The notes: generated from the letters alone by a model not told the origin. A stretch of 52,870 nucleotides of DNA from Candidatus Solibacter usitatus (GCA_016213245.1 JACRBC010000106.1:1-52870), one strand, 5' to 3'; shown: positions 28,455 through 35,970, counted from the stretch's first letter. A program made the numbers and translations.

Positions 28455-28690
28455 GTGCGGCCATCCATGATGTCGAGCAAGGCGGCGGTATTGTCGAGAT
28501 CGACGCCCGGGAGAGTTCCGCCGCGGGCACGGGAGATGGGCAAACGGACGCGGCGGCTTTGCGGCGGGGGCGCCGCCAAGGCGAGCTGAAGTCCTTGCTC
28601 GATGAGGGCCGTGAAGGTGGTGCCGCGGCGGGCAGCCTCGCGCCTGGCGCGTTCCATGATGGCGGGGGGCAGGCGCACTGTGGTCCTCAT
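28451..28690 (-). CDS. vapB: VapB-type ribbon-helix-helix antitoxin
   Basis: The 79-residue protein MRTTVRLPPAIMERARREA is a ribbon-helix-helix DNA binder followed by a C-terminal toxin-neutralising tail (LPGVDLDNTAALLDIMDGRT). I start at ATG 28690 rather than 28702 or earlier, because the ribbon begins here and the proposed transcription start falls next to it. A perfect palindrome overlaps this start codon and is the probable operator bound by the VapBC complex. The mRNA would be leaderless. Confidence 0.9.
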   Translation of the reverse strand: MRTTVRLPPAIMERARREAARRGTTFTALIEQGLQLALAAPPPQSRRVRLPISRARGGTLPGVDLDNTAALLDIMDGRT

Positions 28691-28726
28691 ATGTCTAGAC
28701 ATACTGCATTTGTGTGTGCATGTCAA
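28690..28726 (-). promoter_or_regulatory. vapBC promoter with operator palindrome
   Basis: On the minus strand TTGACA (28726-28721), a 17-base spacer and TATGTC (28703-28698) form a promoter. The 14-bp perfect palindrome TATGTCTAGACATA (28690-28703) covers the -10 and touches the vapB ATG. Transcription would begin about 28691, giving a leaderless mRNA. Binding of the antitoxin here would block polymerase directly. Confidence 0.75.
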
Positions 28727-28780
28727 TGGACCTATGCCAACACAGGCGCGGGCGGGGGGCGGGGGGTGCGCAATTTACCC

Positions 28781-28814
28781 TTGACAAGGGTCCGGTTTAG
28801 AGTTACAAGTTGTA
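28781..28814 (+). promoter_or_regulatory. blaI promoter with BlaI/MecI-type operator
   Basis: TTGACA (28781-28786), a 17-base spacer and TACAAG (28804-28809) make the promoter. The inverted repeat TACAA-G-TTGTA (28804-28814) overlaps the -10 exactly and carries the TACA/TGTA half-sites typical of BlaI/MecI operators. The blaI ATG at 28823 is only nine bases further. This is the textbook layout for autorepression. Confidence 0.8.
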
Positions 28815-28822
28815 GCGGTACG

Positions 28823-29212
28823 ATGCGTAACACAAAACTGGCAAAGAAGCCGCTGAGCGGGCTGGAGCAGATGGTGCTGGAGTTCCTGTGGGGGCGGGGC
28901 AGGGCGAGCGCGGAGGAGGTGCGTGAGGGGCTGATGGAGCGGCACGCGATGAAGGACGCGACGGTGCGGACGATTTTGCGGAGGCTGGAAGAGAAAGGCT
29001 ACGTCTCGCACAGGGAAGAGGGGCGAACGTACATCTACAGCGGGGTGGAGAAGCCGGAGAGCGTGGCGATGCGGGCCATCCGGCAGATCATCGACCGGTT
29101 CTGGGGCGGGTCGGCGGAGGCGCTGGTGGCCGGCATGGTGGAGCAGGAGGTGATCGATCCGGCGGAGTTGAAGGAACTGGCGAAGAAGCTCGGGAAGAAG
29201 GGGAGGCCGTGA
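28823..29212 (+). CDS. blaI: BlaI/MecI-family transcriptional repressor
   Basis: The 129-residue winged-helix repressor matches the family along its length: LSGLEQMVLEFLWGRGRASAEEV, then the recognition helix region DATVRTILRRLEEKGYVSH, the wing REEGRTYIYS, and the C-terminal dimerisation helices. BlaI binds as a dimer to TACA/TGTA operators and is inactivated by proteolysis triggered by its BlaR1-type partner, which is the next gene. The start at 28823 is set by the operator/promoter just upstream. Its stop overlaps the BlaR1-like gene start (TGATG). Confidence 0.95.
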   Translation: MRNTKLAKKPLSGLEQMVLEFLWGRGRASAEEVREGLMERHAMKDATVRTILRRLEEKGYVSHREEGRTYIYSGVEKPESVAMRAIRQIIDRFWGGSAEALVAGMVEQEVIDPAELKELAKKLGKKGRP

Positions 29213-31620
29213 TGCTGGGCGACCTGGTTGAAGTTTCGCTGCGGGTGGCGGCGGTGGGCCTGCTGGGCTGGGCGGCGGCCGGCCTGCTGAGGAAGCGTGG
29301 GGCGGAGGCGCGGCATGCGGTGTGGGTGGTGGTGCTGGTAGGGATGCTGCTGATGCCGGTATTGATGGCGCTGGCGCCGGAGTGGAGGGCGCTGCCGGAC
29401 GTGACGGCCAGAGGGGTGGCAACGGAATCAGCGGCGCCGTTTGAGATGCCGGAAGCGAGCGATTCGGGGCCGGCGGCGGCAGCGAGCCGGCCGGTGAGGC
29501 CGGGGTTTGCGTGGCCGGAGTGGCCGGCGGTGGTGATGGGCCTGTATTTCGCGGTGGCGGCGGTGCTGCTGGCGAGGACGGCATGGGTGGTGCGGCGGGC
29601 GCAAAAGTTGGTGGAGGATTCGGACGCCGTGGTGGATGCGGCAGTGCGGGAGGCGACGGGCGTTGACAAGGTCGAGGTGCGGGAGTCGGCGACGGTGCTG
29701 GTGCCGATGGCGGTGGGGTGGCGGGAGCGGGTGATCCTGCTGCCGCGGGACTGGAGAGAGTGGGAGGAGTTCGACCTGCGGGCGGTGCTGGCGCATGAAG
29801 CGGCGCACGTGCGGAGGGGGGACTGGACGACGTCGCTGGCGGCGGCGTTGAACAAGGCGGTGTTCTGGTTCCACCCACAGGCGTGGTGGGTGGAGCGGCG
29901 GTTGATGCGATTGGCGGAAGAGGCGTGCGACGCGGCGGCGATTGAAGCGACGGGGGACGCGCGGAGGTATGGGGCGGTGGTGCTGCGATTCGCGGCGGTG
30001 ATGGGCGGGCGGGGTCAGCGGCTGGATTGGGCGGCGACGGCGATGGCGCGGTCGAGCCGGGTGGGTAAACGGATCGAGAGGATTCTGGAGGGTGAAATGA
30101 GCTGGTCGAAGAAGATGACGCGGGGCGCGTGGACGAGCCTGCTGCTGGCGGCGGCGCCGTTGCTGTACGGCGCGGCGGCGCTGCAAATGGAGACGGTGGA
30201 GATGCTGGCGATGCCGGCGTTGCGGGTGGCCGTAGCGGGAGTGCCTGAGATGGCGCTGGCGCCGCAGACGGCGTCCGCGCTGCAGGCGGCGCCCGCTCCG
30301 CTGCCGCCGCCGCCGGTTGTGGCGGGCGCGCCGGCGGCGGGATCGCGCGAGATTCCGGGCCTGTCCCTGACCGAGGCGCAGGCACGGGACCTGGAGACGC
30401 TGGTAGCCATGAACGCGGAGGACCTGGAGGCGCGGACGCGGTTGTTGTGGTACTACTTCTCGAAAGCAAACGGGGAGCAATGGGCGAAGCACCTGACGTG
30501 GATGGTGGCGAGGCATCCGGAGGCGCCGGTGTTCGATCAGGAGCCGGCCAAGGTTTCGGGTGTGAGGCGGCTGCTGGCCGACGAGGCGCTGATTGAACGG
30601 CTAACGGGGCTGTGGCGGAAGGCTACCGCGGAGCACCCATCGGACGGCGTGGTGCTGCGGCACGCAGCGGTGTTCTTCAGCGGCATGGATGCGCAAGCGG
30701 CGCTGGATCTATTGCAGAGGGCGAGGCTGGCGGCGCCGCAGGATCAGATGGTGCTGAACATGCTGATGATGGAGTACATGAACGCCGTGAGCCTGGCGTC
30801 GGGACCCGGCGCGGCGACGGGCGAGGCACTTGAGTTCGCGCGGCAGGCGCTGCGGGACCTGGAGCGGAGCGGCGATCCAGTGATCCTGGGCCAGGTGGGG
30901 AGGACGTTGAGCAGCCGGCGGAGCGGCGGGCTGGCGAATGAGACGGCGGGGATGGCACAATCGCCGGAGGTGTTCAGGGAGATGGGTATCCGGATGCTGC
31001 AACGGGCGCGGATGCTGGAGCCCGGGAACCCGAGTTGGGGCGCGTATCTGGAATTGGCCGAATTGGGCCCGACCATCGTACTCAGCGCGCGACCCGCAGT
31101 ACCGAGGGAATCGCGGGTGATGGGCGGAGGGGTGACGATGAGGATCACTGTGGGCGCCGACGGCGCGATCCTGGACGCCAAGCCGCTCGATGGCCCGGAA
31201 GCGCTGTTCGCGGCGGCGGTTGAGGCGGCGAAGAGCGAGCGTTTGAAGCCGAGCGGGAAGGTGTACGACGCCGCGGCGGTGGTTGTGTTCCAACCGCCGC
31301 AACTTCAATTGCAGGAGGGCAACGTTCCGAAGCGGATCACGGTGGGCGGCAACGTACAGGAGAGCTTGCTGGTGACGAGGGTGGATCCGGAGTATCCGCC
31401 GCTGGCGCGCCAGGCGAGGATCCAAGGGCTAGTCCGGTTCACCCTGATCATCGGCGAAGGGGGGGGCGTGTTGGCGGCGACGCTGGTGGCCGGGCATCCG
31501 CTGCTGGTGCAGGCGGCGGTGGACGCGGTGAAGCAGTGGCGATACAGGCCGACTCTGTTGAACGGGCAACCGGTGGAGGTGGTGACGCAGGCGGACGTGC
31601 GTTTCAACCTGCCGCAGTAA
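29212..31620 (+). CDS. BlaR1-like M56 metallopeptidase fused to TonB C-terminal domains
   Basis: The 802-residue membrane protein has helices near residues 8-25, 36-56 and 103-125, then the zinc protease motif HEAAH (195-199) with the downstream EEACD. A fourth helix at about 306-325 puts the rest outside the cytoplasm. That part has a helical stretch, possibly TPR-like (ALDLLQRARLAAPQDQ), and at least one TonB C-terminal domain at the end (VDPEYPPLARQARIQG, AVDAVKQWRYRPTLLNG). A weaker copy lies before it (GADGAILDAKPLDG). Classical BlaR1 has a penicillin-binding sensor domain instead. ATG 29212 with GGGAGG upstream is the start. It likely senses an envelope signal and cuts BlaI (inference from family). 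Confidence 0.88.
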   Translation: MLGDLVEVSLRVAAVGLLGWAAAGLLRKRGAEARHAVWVVVLVGMLLMPVLMALAPEWRALPDVTARGVATESAAPFEMPEASDSGPAAAASRPVRPGFAWPEWPAVVMGLYFAVAAVLLARTAWVVRRAQKLVEDSDAVVDAAVREATGVDKVEVRESATVLVPMAVGWRERVILLPRDWREWEEFDLRAVLAHEAAHVRRGDWTTSLAAALNKAVFWFHPQAWWVERRLMRLAEEACDAAAIEATGDARRYGAVVLRFAAVMGGRGQRLDWAATAMARSSRVGKRIERILEGEMSWSKKMTRGAWTSLLLAAAPLLYGAAALQMETVEMLAMPALRVAVAGVPEMALAPQTASALQAAPAPLPPPPVVAGAPAAGSREIPGLSLTEAQARDLETLVAMNAEDLEARTRLLWYYFSKANGEQWAKHLTWMVARHPEAPVFDQEPAKVSGVRRLLADEALIERLTGLWRKATAEHPSDGVVLRHAAVFFSGMDAQAALDLLQRARLAAPQDQMVLNMLMMEYMNAVSLASGPGAATGEALEFARQALRDLERSGDPVILGQVGRTLSSRRSGGLANETAGMAQSPEVFREMGIRMLQRARMLEPGNPSWGAYLELAELGPTIVLSARPAVPRESRVMGGGVTMRITVGADGAILDAKPLDGPEALFAAAVEAAKSERLKPSGKVYDAAAVVVFQPPQLQLQEGNVPKRITVGGNVQESLLVTRVDPEYPPLARQARIQGLVRFTLIIGEGGGVLAATLVAGHPLLVQAAVDAVKQWRYRPTLLNGQPVEVVTQADVRFNLPQ

Positions 31621-31670
31621 GGCGTGAAGCCGCTTGCTGAGGCGCACGGCTGTTGGGTCTGGGGGCGGCG

Positions 31671-31970
31671 TCAGGCGGCGGACTTGCGGGGCCGGATCTG
31701 CCGCTTGATACGGGCCTCCTGCAGGTCGCGGGCGACGTCGAGGTCGTATTGGGCCTGCAAGCCGAGCCAGAAGTCGGGGGAGGAGCCGAGCCACCGGGAG
31801 AGGCGCAAGGCGGTTTCGGCGGAGATGGCGCGCCGGCCGCGGCAGATCTCGGAGATGCGGGTTGCGGGAACGTGCAACTCGAGGGCGAGTTGATTCATGC
31901 TGAGGCCGAGGGGCTTCAGGATGTCTTCGACGATGGTTACGCCGGGATGCTGTGGGGGAATGTGAGTCAT
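31671..31970 (-). CDS. higA: HigA/VapI-type antitoxin (orphan)
   Basis: The 99-residue XRE helix-turn-helix protein has the HigA signature HPGVTIVEDILKPLGLSMNQ, LHVPATRISEICRGRRAIS and LGSSPDFWLGLQAQYDL. HigA normally represses its operon and neutralises HigB, encoded just upstream. Here only the first 14 codons of a HigB-like frame remain, ending in a stop that overlaps this ATG. So it is an orphan antitoxin, either a leftover or a regulator or anti-addiction gene. The window shows no intact HigB. Confidence 0.93.
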   Translation of the reverse strand: MTHIPPQHPGVTIVEDILKPLGLSMNQLALELHVPATRISEICRGRRAISAETALRLSRWLGSSPDFWLGLQAQYDLDVARDLQEARIKRQIRPRKSAA

Positions 31971-32011
31971 AGGTTCAGTTCGGCATCGCGATTCCGGAAC
32001 GATGCGATCAC
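31967..32011 (-). pseudogene. higB toxin remnant (N-terminal 14 codons)
   Basis: From GTG 32011 the minus strand reads MIASFRNRDAELNL and stops. MI-SFR is the conserved opening of HigB toxins (RelE fold). The rest of the toxin is gone, and the stop TGA overlaps the higA ATG. The promoter in front is intact, so this mini-frame now acts as a leader for higA. Confidence 0.65.
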
Positions 32012-32018
32012 AGCGTGT

Positions 32019-32047
32019 ATTGTAGCACGTCGAGCGTAGAACGTCAC
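32019..32047 (-). promoter_or_regulatory. Promoter of the higB remnant/higA unit
   Basis: On the minus strand GTGACG (32047-32042), a 17-base spacer and TACAAT (32024-32019). The predicted start is about 32012, right at the GTG of the remnant, so the mRNA would be leaderless. Confidence 0.6.
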
Positions 32048-32104
32048 ACGCAGCACAGCATCGATGCGAAGTTGCGGTCGCCGGAACAGGCCGGGAGGTC
32101 TGTC

Positions 32105-33193
32105 CTACCCGGTGATTTCGGCCCAGGTGACCACGCGCTTCTCGTAGATGGCGCGGGTGCCCATGAGGGCGACCAGCGTCGCTTCCAGCGCGCTCTGGGC
32201 GTCGTTGAGGGGGCGGGCGCCGTTGATGACGTTGGAGGCGAAGGCGGCCAGCGACATGTAGGTGGAGTCGCGGCCGGCGTCGGGGACGTCGAGGGCGACT
32301 TTGCGGCGTTCCTTGCGGGGGAAGAACTCAGCCTTGATGAGGTCGACGGCGCCCTCGCTCAGGAAGACGCGCTCCTGGATGCCGGTGAAGCCGGGGGGAT
32401 CGAAGTAATGGTGGCTGAAGTTGATTTGTGCGCCGCCCTCGAACTCGTAGATGAGGCTGTAGTGATCCATGACGGTGCGGCCGGGCGGGTCGTTGACGAA
32501 CAGCGTGGTGCCGCCGTCGCCGTAGCAGCGCACGGGGGGCTTGCCGGCGGCCCAGCGGAAGAGGTCGAGGATGTGAATGCCCTGATCGGTGACGATGTCG
32601 CCGCACTTGGTCTTGTCGAAGTACCAGGGGATGTCGCGGGGCAGGTCGCCGCCGTGGCGGATGCCGTGGCACTGGAGAACGGCGCCGGCGTTGCCGGACT
32701 TGATCCACTTCATGGCGGCGTTGCGGTGGGGATCGTGGCGGAGCTGGAAGCCGGCCTGGAAGATGCCCTTGGCGTTTTGGGCTGCGCGGACGACGTCCTT
32801 GGCGTCGGCGACGGTGAGGGCCAGCGGCTTTTCGGCGTAGAGGTGCTTGCCGCGGGCGAGGATCTCGAGGTCGAAGTCGCGGTGGGTGTAGTCGGGCGTG
32901 GCGAGGACGACGGCGTCGATATCCTTCATCTCGTCGAGCATCCTGCGGAAGTCGGTGTAGGTCTTGGCCGAGCCTCCCTTGGCGGCGACGGCGGAAGCGG
33001 CGCGGTCGACGCGGTCGGGCAGGATGTCGCAGACGGCGACGACCTCAAAGTCGGCGACGTCGAGGCCATTCTTCAGGAGAAACGAGCCGCGATTGCCGGT
33101 GCCGATGAAGGCCACCCGCAGTTTCTGAGCCCGCGTCTGAGCGGCGAGCACGGCCGGAGCGCCCGCCAGGACGGCTCTGCGCGTCAATTCCAT
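32105..33193 (-). CDS. Gfo/Idh/MocA-family oxidoreductase with twin-arginine-like signal
   Basis: The 362-residue protein starts with MELTRRAVLAGAPAVLAAQ, a Tat-like signal, followed by the Rossmann motif AFIGTGNRGSF and the EKPLALT catalytic lysine segment. The C-terminal domain has GGDLPRDIPWYFDKTKCGDIVTDQG-type sequence (QGIHILDLFRW). It is a predicted periplasmic sugar or cyclitol dehydrogenase of unknown substrate, distinct from the one at 13706-14971. ATG 33193 is preferred over 33208 because GGGAGG sits seven bases upstream. It stands alone between the HigA unit and a terminator. Confidence 0.9.
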   Translation of the reverse strand: MELTRRAVLAGAPAVLAAQTRAQKLRVAFIGTGNRGSFLLKNGLDVADFEVVAVCDILPDRVDRAASAVAAKGGSAKTYTDFRRMLDEMKDIDAVVLATPDYTHRDFDLEILARGKHLYAEKPLALTVADAKDVVRAAQNAKGIFQAGFQLRHDPHRNAAMKWIKSGNAGAVLQCHGIRHGGDLPRDIPWYFDKTKCGDIVTDQGIHILDLFRWAAGKPPVRCYGDGGTTLFVNDPPGRTVMDHYSLIYEFEGGAQINFSHHYFDPPGFTGIQERVFLSEGAVDLIKAEFFPRKERRKVALDVPDAGRDSTYMSLAAFASNVINGARPLNDAQSALEATLVALMGTRAIYEKRVVTWAEITG

Positions 33194-33211
33194 TGAAGTA
33201 CCTCCCAAACG

Positions 33212-33253
33212 GAATAGGACCGCCGGGACCGCGAGGCCCCGGCGGTCCTATTC
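33212..33253 (-). terminator. Bidirectional-looking hairpin between 33278-34180 gene and oxidoreductase
   Basis: A 16-bp stem (arms 33212-33227 and 33238-33253) around a 10-base loop lies 25 bases after the stop of the minus-strand coiled-coil gene. It probably ends that gene's transcript before the oxidoreductase. T-run is weak on both sides. Confidence 0.65.
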
Positions 33254-33277
33254 TAGTAAAGAAACGGAGGGCGGCGT

Positions 33278-34180
33278 TCAGCGGCCGGTCTGGACCTTGG
33301 GGGTGGCCAGGTAACCGACGATGACGTCCTTCTTCACTTCGTTGACGACGATCTCGTAGGGCTGGCGCGCCTTGGAGGTGTAGAACTGGACGGGCTCGTT
33401 GACGCCCTTGTCCTTCTTCTCGACGCGCTTGTCGTCGGCGGTGATCTCGACGGTGTACTTGTTTTTCTTGTTGTCGGTCCTCTTCAACTGCATGAAGATG
33501 TCGCCGATCTTCTGGGGGGCCTTGGTTTTGGCGAGGTTGAACTCGAAGTAGTTGCGTTCGCCGAGGGCCTTCAGAGCGCCGAGCTCCTTGGAATTGGTGG
33601 CGATGAGGCCGCTCTGGACGCCGAGGTCGCCGGAGACGCTCTTGAGGCTGGCGATGGTCCGGTCGAGCTCAGCCTTGGTGTTGGAGACGTCGGTTTTCAC
33701 GCCGCTGACTTCGGTTGAAACCGCGCTGATCTTGGTGTCGGAGGCCTGTTCGACCTTGGAGATTTCGCTCTTCATCTCCTTCTCGCTGGCCTTCTGTTGC
33801 TGGGCGAGGCGGGCGGCGAGCTCGTCGGCGTGCTTCTGGGCGTCGACCTTGGCCTGGCCGACGGCCATGGAAGCCTGGCGGCGGGCGGCATCCAGCTCGT
33901 CCTTGAGAGTGTCCATGTTGCGACGGGCCGCTTCGGTGGTGACCGAGGAGGTCTCCTTCACGCGCCCGACCTCCTGGAGGATGGTCTCGCGGCTCTTGGC
34001 CATCTCCGTTTTCAGTGCGTCGATCTGCAGGAAGAGATAGACGTTGGCGGCCACCAGCGCGATGACCGCGCCGAACAGGATCGCCATCTTGGTCCCAAAA
34101 CCACCGCCGGAGCTGGGCGGCGGCAAAACGTAGCCAGGCTGCTGGCCGCCCTGCGGGGCGGCGTATTGGGGATCACTCAC
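33278..34180 (-). CDS. Single-pass membrane protein with long coiled coil, unknown function
   Basis: The 300-residue protein begins at GTG 34180 (MSDPQYAAPQGGQQPGY) with a Pro/Gly/Gln-rich cytoplasmic stretch. One transmembrane helix follows at about residues 33-52 (MAILFGAVIALVAANVYLFL), then roughly 150 residues of heptad-rich coiled coil (DALKTEMAKSRETILQEV, AELDRTIASLKSVSGDLG). The C-terminal domain is a compact beta-rich module (NYFEFNLAKTKAPQKIGDI, PYEIVVNEVKKDVIVGYL). I do not recognise a family. The track's ATG at 34222 would add an Arg-rich piece not supported by context. It could be a scaffold or envelope sensor. Confidence 0.75.
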   Translation of the reverse strand: MSDPQYAAPQGGQQPGYVLPPPSSGGGFGTKMAILFGAVIALVAANVYLFLQIDALKTEMAKSRETILQEVGRVKETSSVTTEAARRNMDTLKDELDAARRQASMAVGQAKVDAQKHADELAARLAQQQKASEKEMKSEISKVEQASDTKISAVSTEVSGVKTDVSNTKAELDRTIASLKSVSGDLGVQSGLIATNSKELGALKALGERNYFEFNLAKTKAPQKIGDIFMQLKRTDNKKNKYTVEITADDKRVEKKDKGVNEPVQFYTSKARQPYEIVVNEVKKDVIVGYLATPKVQTGR

Positions 34181-34265
34181 GGGTGTACATCCTCTCTTCT
34201 GACGGGCTCTGTGAACCCGCATTCATCATTCTATCAGCTTGGATTCGCCGGACCTGCGCCGGGTT

Positions 34266-34895
34266 TCAATCCTGATTGGACGTGGTTGGCGCCGGAGTGA
34301 GGCGGGGGCGGGCGAATTCGAGATACTCCTGGCGGGGAACGCCGGGCTCGAAGCAACTGCGGCAGCGGGCCTCGTAGATGCCGGTGGCGCCCACGACGAT
34401 GAGGTCGTCGCTCTCGACCAGGCGCTGGGTGTGCTTGGCGGGATTGCCGCAGCGGATGCAGATGGCGAGGGTTTTGGTGATGGACTCGGCGACACAGAGG
34501 AGGTCGGGAATGGGGACGAAGGGGCGTCCCATGTAGTCGGTGTCGAGGCCGGCGATGATGACCTGTTTGCCGGAGTCGGCCAGTTGCTGGGCGATCTGGA
34601 CCAGATCGGGGCCCATGAAGTTGGCCTCGTCGATGCCGACCACCTGGGTGCGCCAGTCGAGCTTGGCCAGGATCTCCTGGGGACCGGCGACGACCTCGGA
34701 TTTCATGCGGCTGTCGGAGTGGCTGACGATCTCCTCGGCCGAGTAGCGGGTGTCGATGACGGGCTTAAAGACCTGGACGCGCTTGCGGGCGATGAGCGCG
34801 CGGCGGAGGCGGCGGATGAGCTCCTCGCTCTTACCGGAGAACATCGGCCCGCAGACCACCTCGATCCATCCCATGTGTCCGGTGGAGAAATCCAT
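34266..34895 (-). CDS. tdk: Thymidine kinase
   Basis: The type II thymidine kinase phosphorylates thymidine for DNA synthesis by salvage. The 209-residue protein has the P-loop GPMFSGKS (16-23), the DEANF Walker B-like motif (GIDEANFMGPDL), the lasso region GLDTDYMGRPF, and the structural zinc site with CIRC and CRSC. The family length is about 190-210. ATG 34895 is only about nine bases after a TATCCT -10 box, so this mRNA would be nearly leaderless; a second Met at residue 8 is a possible start. Confidence 0.95.
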   Translation of the reverse strand: MDFSTGHMGWIEVVCGPMFSGKSEELIRRLRRALIARKRVQVFKPVIDTRYSAEEIVSHSDSRMKSEVVAGPQEILAKLDWRTQVVGIDEANFMGPDLVQIAQQLADSGKQVIIAGLDTDYMGRPFVPIPDLLCVAESITKTLAICIRCGNPAKHTQRLVESDDLIVVGATGIYEARCRSCFEPGVPRQEYLEFARPRLTPAPTTSNQD

Positions 34896-34900
34896 TGTCT

Positions 34901-34912
34901 GTCAGGATAGCG
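34901..34912 (-). promoter_or_regulatory. tdk promoter -10 element (TATCCTGAC)
   Basis: On the minus strand CGCTATCCTGAC, with TATCCT at 34909-34904. The tdk ATG is at 34895, so transcription would begin one to three bases before it. Confidence 0.5.
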
Positions 34913-34938
34913 CGGGCCAGCCCCGCCCCGGGAGTCCA

Positions 34939-34950
34939 TGCTAGCCTGAC
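34939..34950 (+). promoter_or_regulatory. FkbM methyltransferase promoter -10 element (TGCTAGCCTGAC)
   Basis: TGCTAGCCTGAC with TAGCCT at 34942-34947 and the extended TG. The GTG start at 34954 is seven bases after the -10, so the transcript would be leaderless. Same string as before RNase J and coaX. Confidence 0.55.
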
Positions 34951-34953
34951 CGT

Positions 34954-35862
34954 GTGAAACGAATCCTGGTTGTTTTGTCTTTAGTGCTGGTGGCGTTGGG
35001 CGTAGCGCTGGCGGTGAGCAATCCGCTGCGACACTGGGCGCTGGCCCAGGCGGGCAGGGGGAACGGATGCAGCCCGGCGCGGGCCTGGGCGATCGAGGCG
35101 GAGAAGCGCGAGCTGACGCGGGTGAAGGACGAGATCCTGTCGCGCACGCGGCTGCTGGAGAAGGAGCACAAGGGGCTGGAGCTGTACGCCACTCCGTATG
35201 GGAAGTTCTGGGCGCCGGAGGGGAGCCGCTACATCCTGCCCTTCAACCTGGCCGAACAGGCGACGCACATCTACGGCGAGGGCGAGCGGTTCGTCCGCAA
35301 GGGCGATGTCGTGCTCGATTGCGGCGCCAACGTGGGGACGTTCGCCCGCTTCGCCCTGAACGCCGGCGCGCGGCTGGTAGTGGCGATCGAGCCGGCGCCG
35401 GACAACCTGGAGTGCCTGCGCCGGAACTTCGCGCCGGAGGTGGCCGAGAAGCGGCTGGTGATCTATCCGAAGGGCGTCTGGGACAAGGACGACACGCTGG
35501 AGTTTCTGGTGGACCCGGACAACCAGGCGGCCGACAGCTTCGTGATTCACCGGCAGGGGGCCAAAGCGGTGGCCCGGCTGCCGCTGACGACGATCGACAA
35601 GCTGGCGTCCGAGTTGGCTCTGGACCGGGTGGACTTCATCAAGATGGACATCGAGGGGGCGGAGGTGAAGGCTTTGCAGGGGGCCAAGGAGACGATCGGG
35701 CGTTATCATCCGCGGATGGCGCTCTCGGTGTATCACCAGGACGATCACCCGGTAGAGGTCCCGAAGGCGGCGCGCGCCGCCTGGCCCGGCTACCAGGTGG
35801 AGTGCGGCCCGTGCAACGCGGTTCCGGGGGCGGTGCGGGCGGACGTGATGTACTTCCAGTAG
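34954..35862 (+). CDS. FkbM-family SAM-dependent methyltransferase with N-terminal membrane anchor
   Basis: The 302-residue protein opens with a hydrophobic anchor (KRILVVLSLVLVALGVALAVS) and a short helical linker. The FkbM methyltransferase domain follows: SAM-binding VVLDCGANVGTFARFA, then VVAIEPAPDNLECLRRN, LTTIDKLASEL, and IKMDIEGAEVKALQGA. FkbM enzymes O-methylate sugars or polyketides. The anchor suggests membrane-linked work on a surface glycan or lipid-linked sugar (inference). GTG 34954 is the only sensible start, directly downstream of a TAGCCT promoter. Divergent from tdk by 58 bases. Confidence 0.88.
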   Translation: MKRILVVLSLVLVALGVALAVSNPLRHWALAQAGRGNGCSPARAWAIEAEKRELTRVKDEILSRTRLLEKEHKGLELYATPYGKFWAPEGSRYILPFNLAEQATHIYGEGERFVRKGDVVLDCGANVGTFARFALNAGARLVVAIEPAPDNLECLRRNFAPEVAEKRLVIYPKGVWDKDDTLEFLVDPDNQAADSFVIHRQGAKAVARLPLTTIDKLASELALDRVDFIKMDIEGAEVKALQGAKETIGRYHPRMALSVYHQDDHPVEVPKAARAAWPGYQVECGPCNAVPGAVRADVMYFQ

Positions 35863-35871
35863 GGGAACGCA

Positions 35872-35970
35872 CAAAAAAGCCGGCGGGGACTCGGAGGATG
35901 ATCCCCACCGGCTCAATGCCAGCTTCTAATCGGAGGAGTGCTGGCTTGCTCGTACGCTATGTACGATCTG
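35872..35970 (-). ncRNA. Candidate small RNA with two anti-Shine-Dalgarno hairpin loops
   Basis: On the minus strand, a TATGAT -10 (35982-35977; TTGCGC 19 bases further up) is followed by about 100 bases folding into three hairpins and then a T-run. H1 pairs TCGTAC with GTACGA (35950-35966). H2 pairs GCCAGC with GCTGGC (35918-35945), loop ACTCCTCCGATTAGAA. H3 pairs AGCCGG-GGGGA with TCCCC-CCGGCT (35878-35913), loop TCATCCTCCGAG, and is the terminator. Loops of H2 and H3 both hold TCCTCCGA, complementary to GGAGGA ribosome-binding sites. No open frame fits. It lies downstream of the gene ending at 36061, so a 3'UTR origin is possible. Confidence 0.5.
35873..35913 (-). terminator. Intrinsic terminator, leftward
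   Basis: Read on the minus strand, AGCCGG(T)GGGGA pairs with TCCCC(G)CCGGCT around a 12-base loop and is followed directly by TTTTTT (plus-strand A-run 35873-35878). It terminates leftward transcription from the sRNA or from the 36061-37526 operon. It is not a good terminator for the plus-strand methyltransferase gene. Confidence 0.85.
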
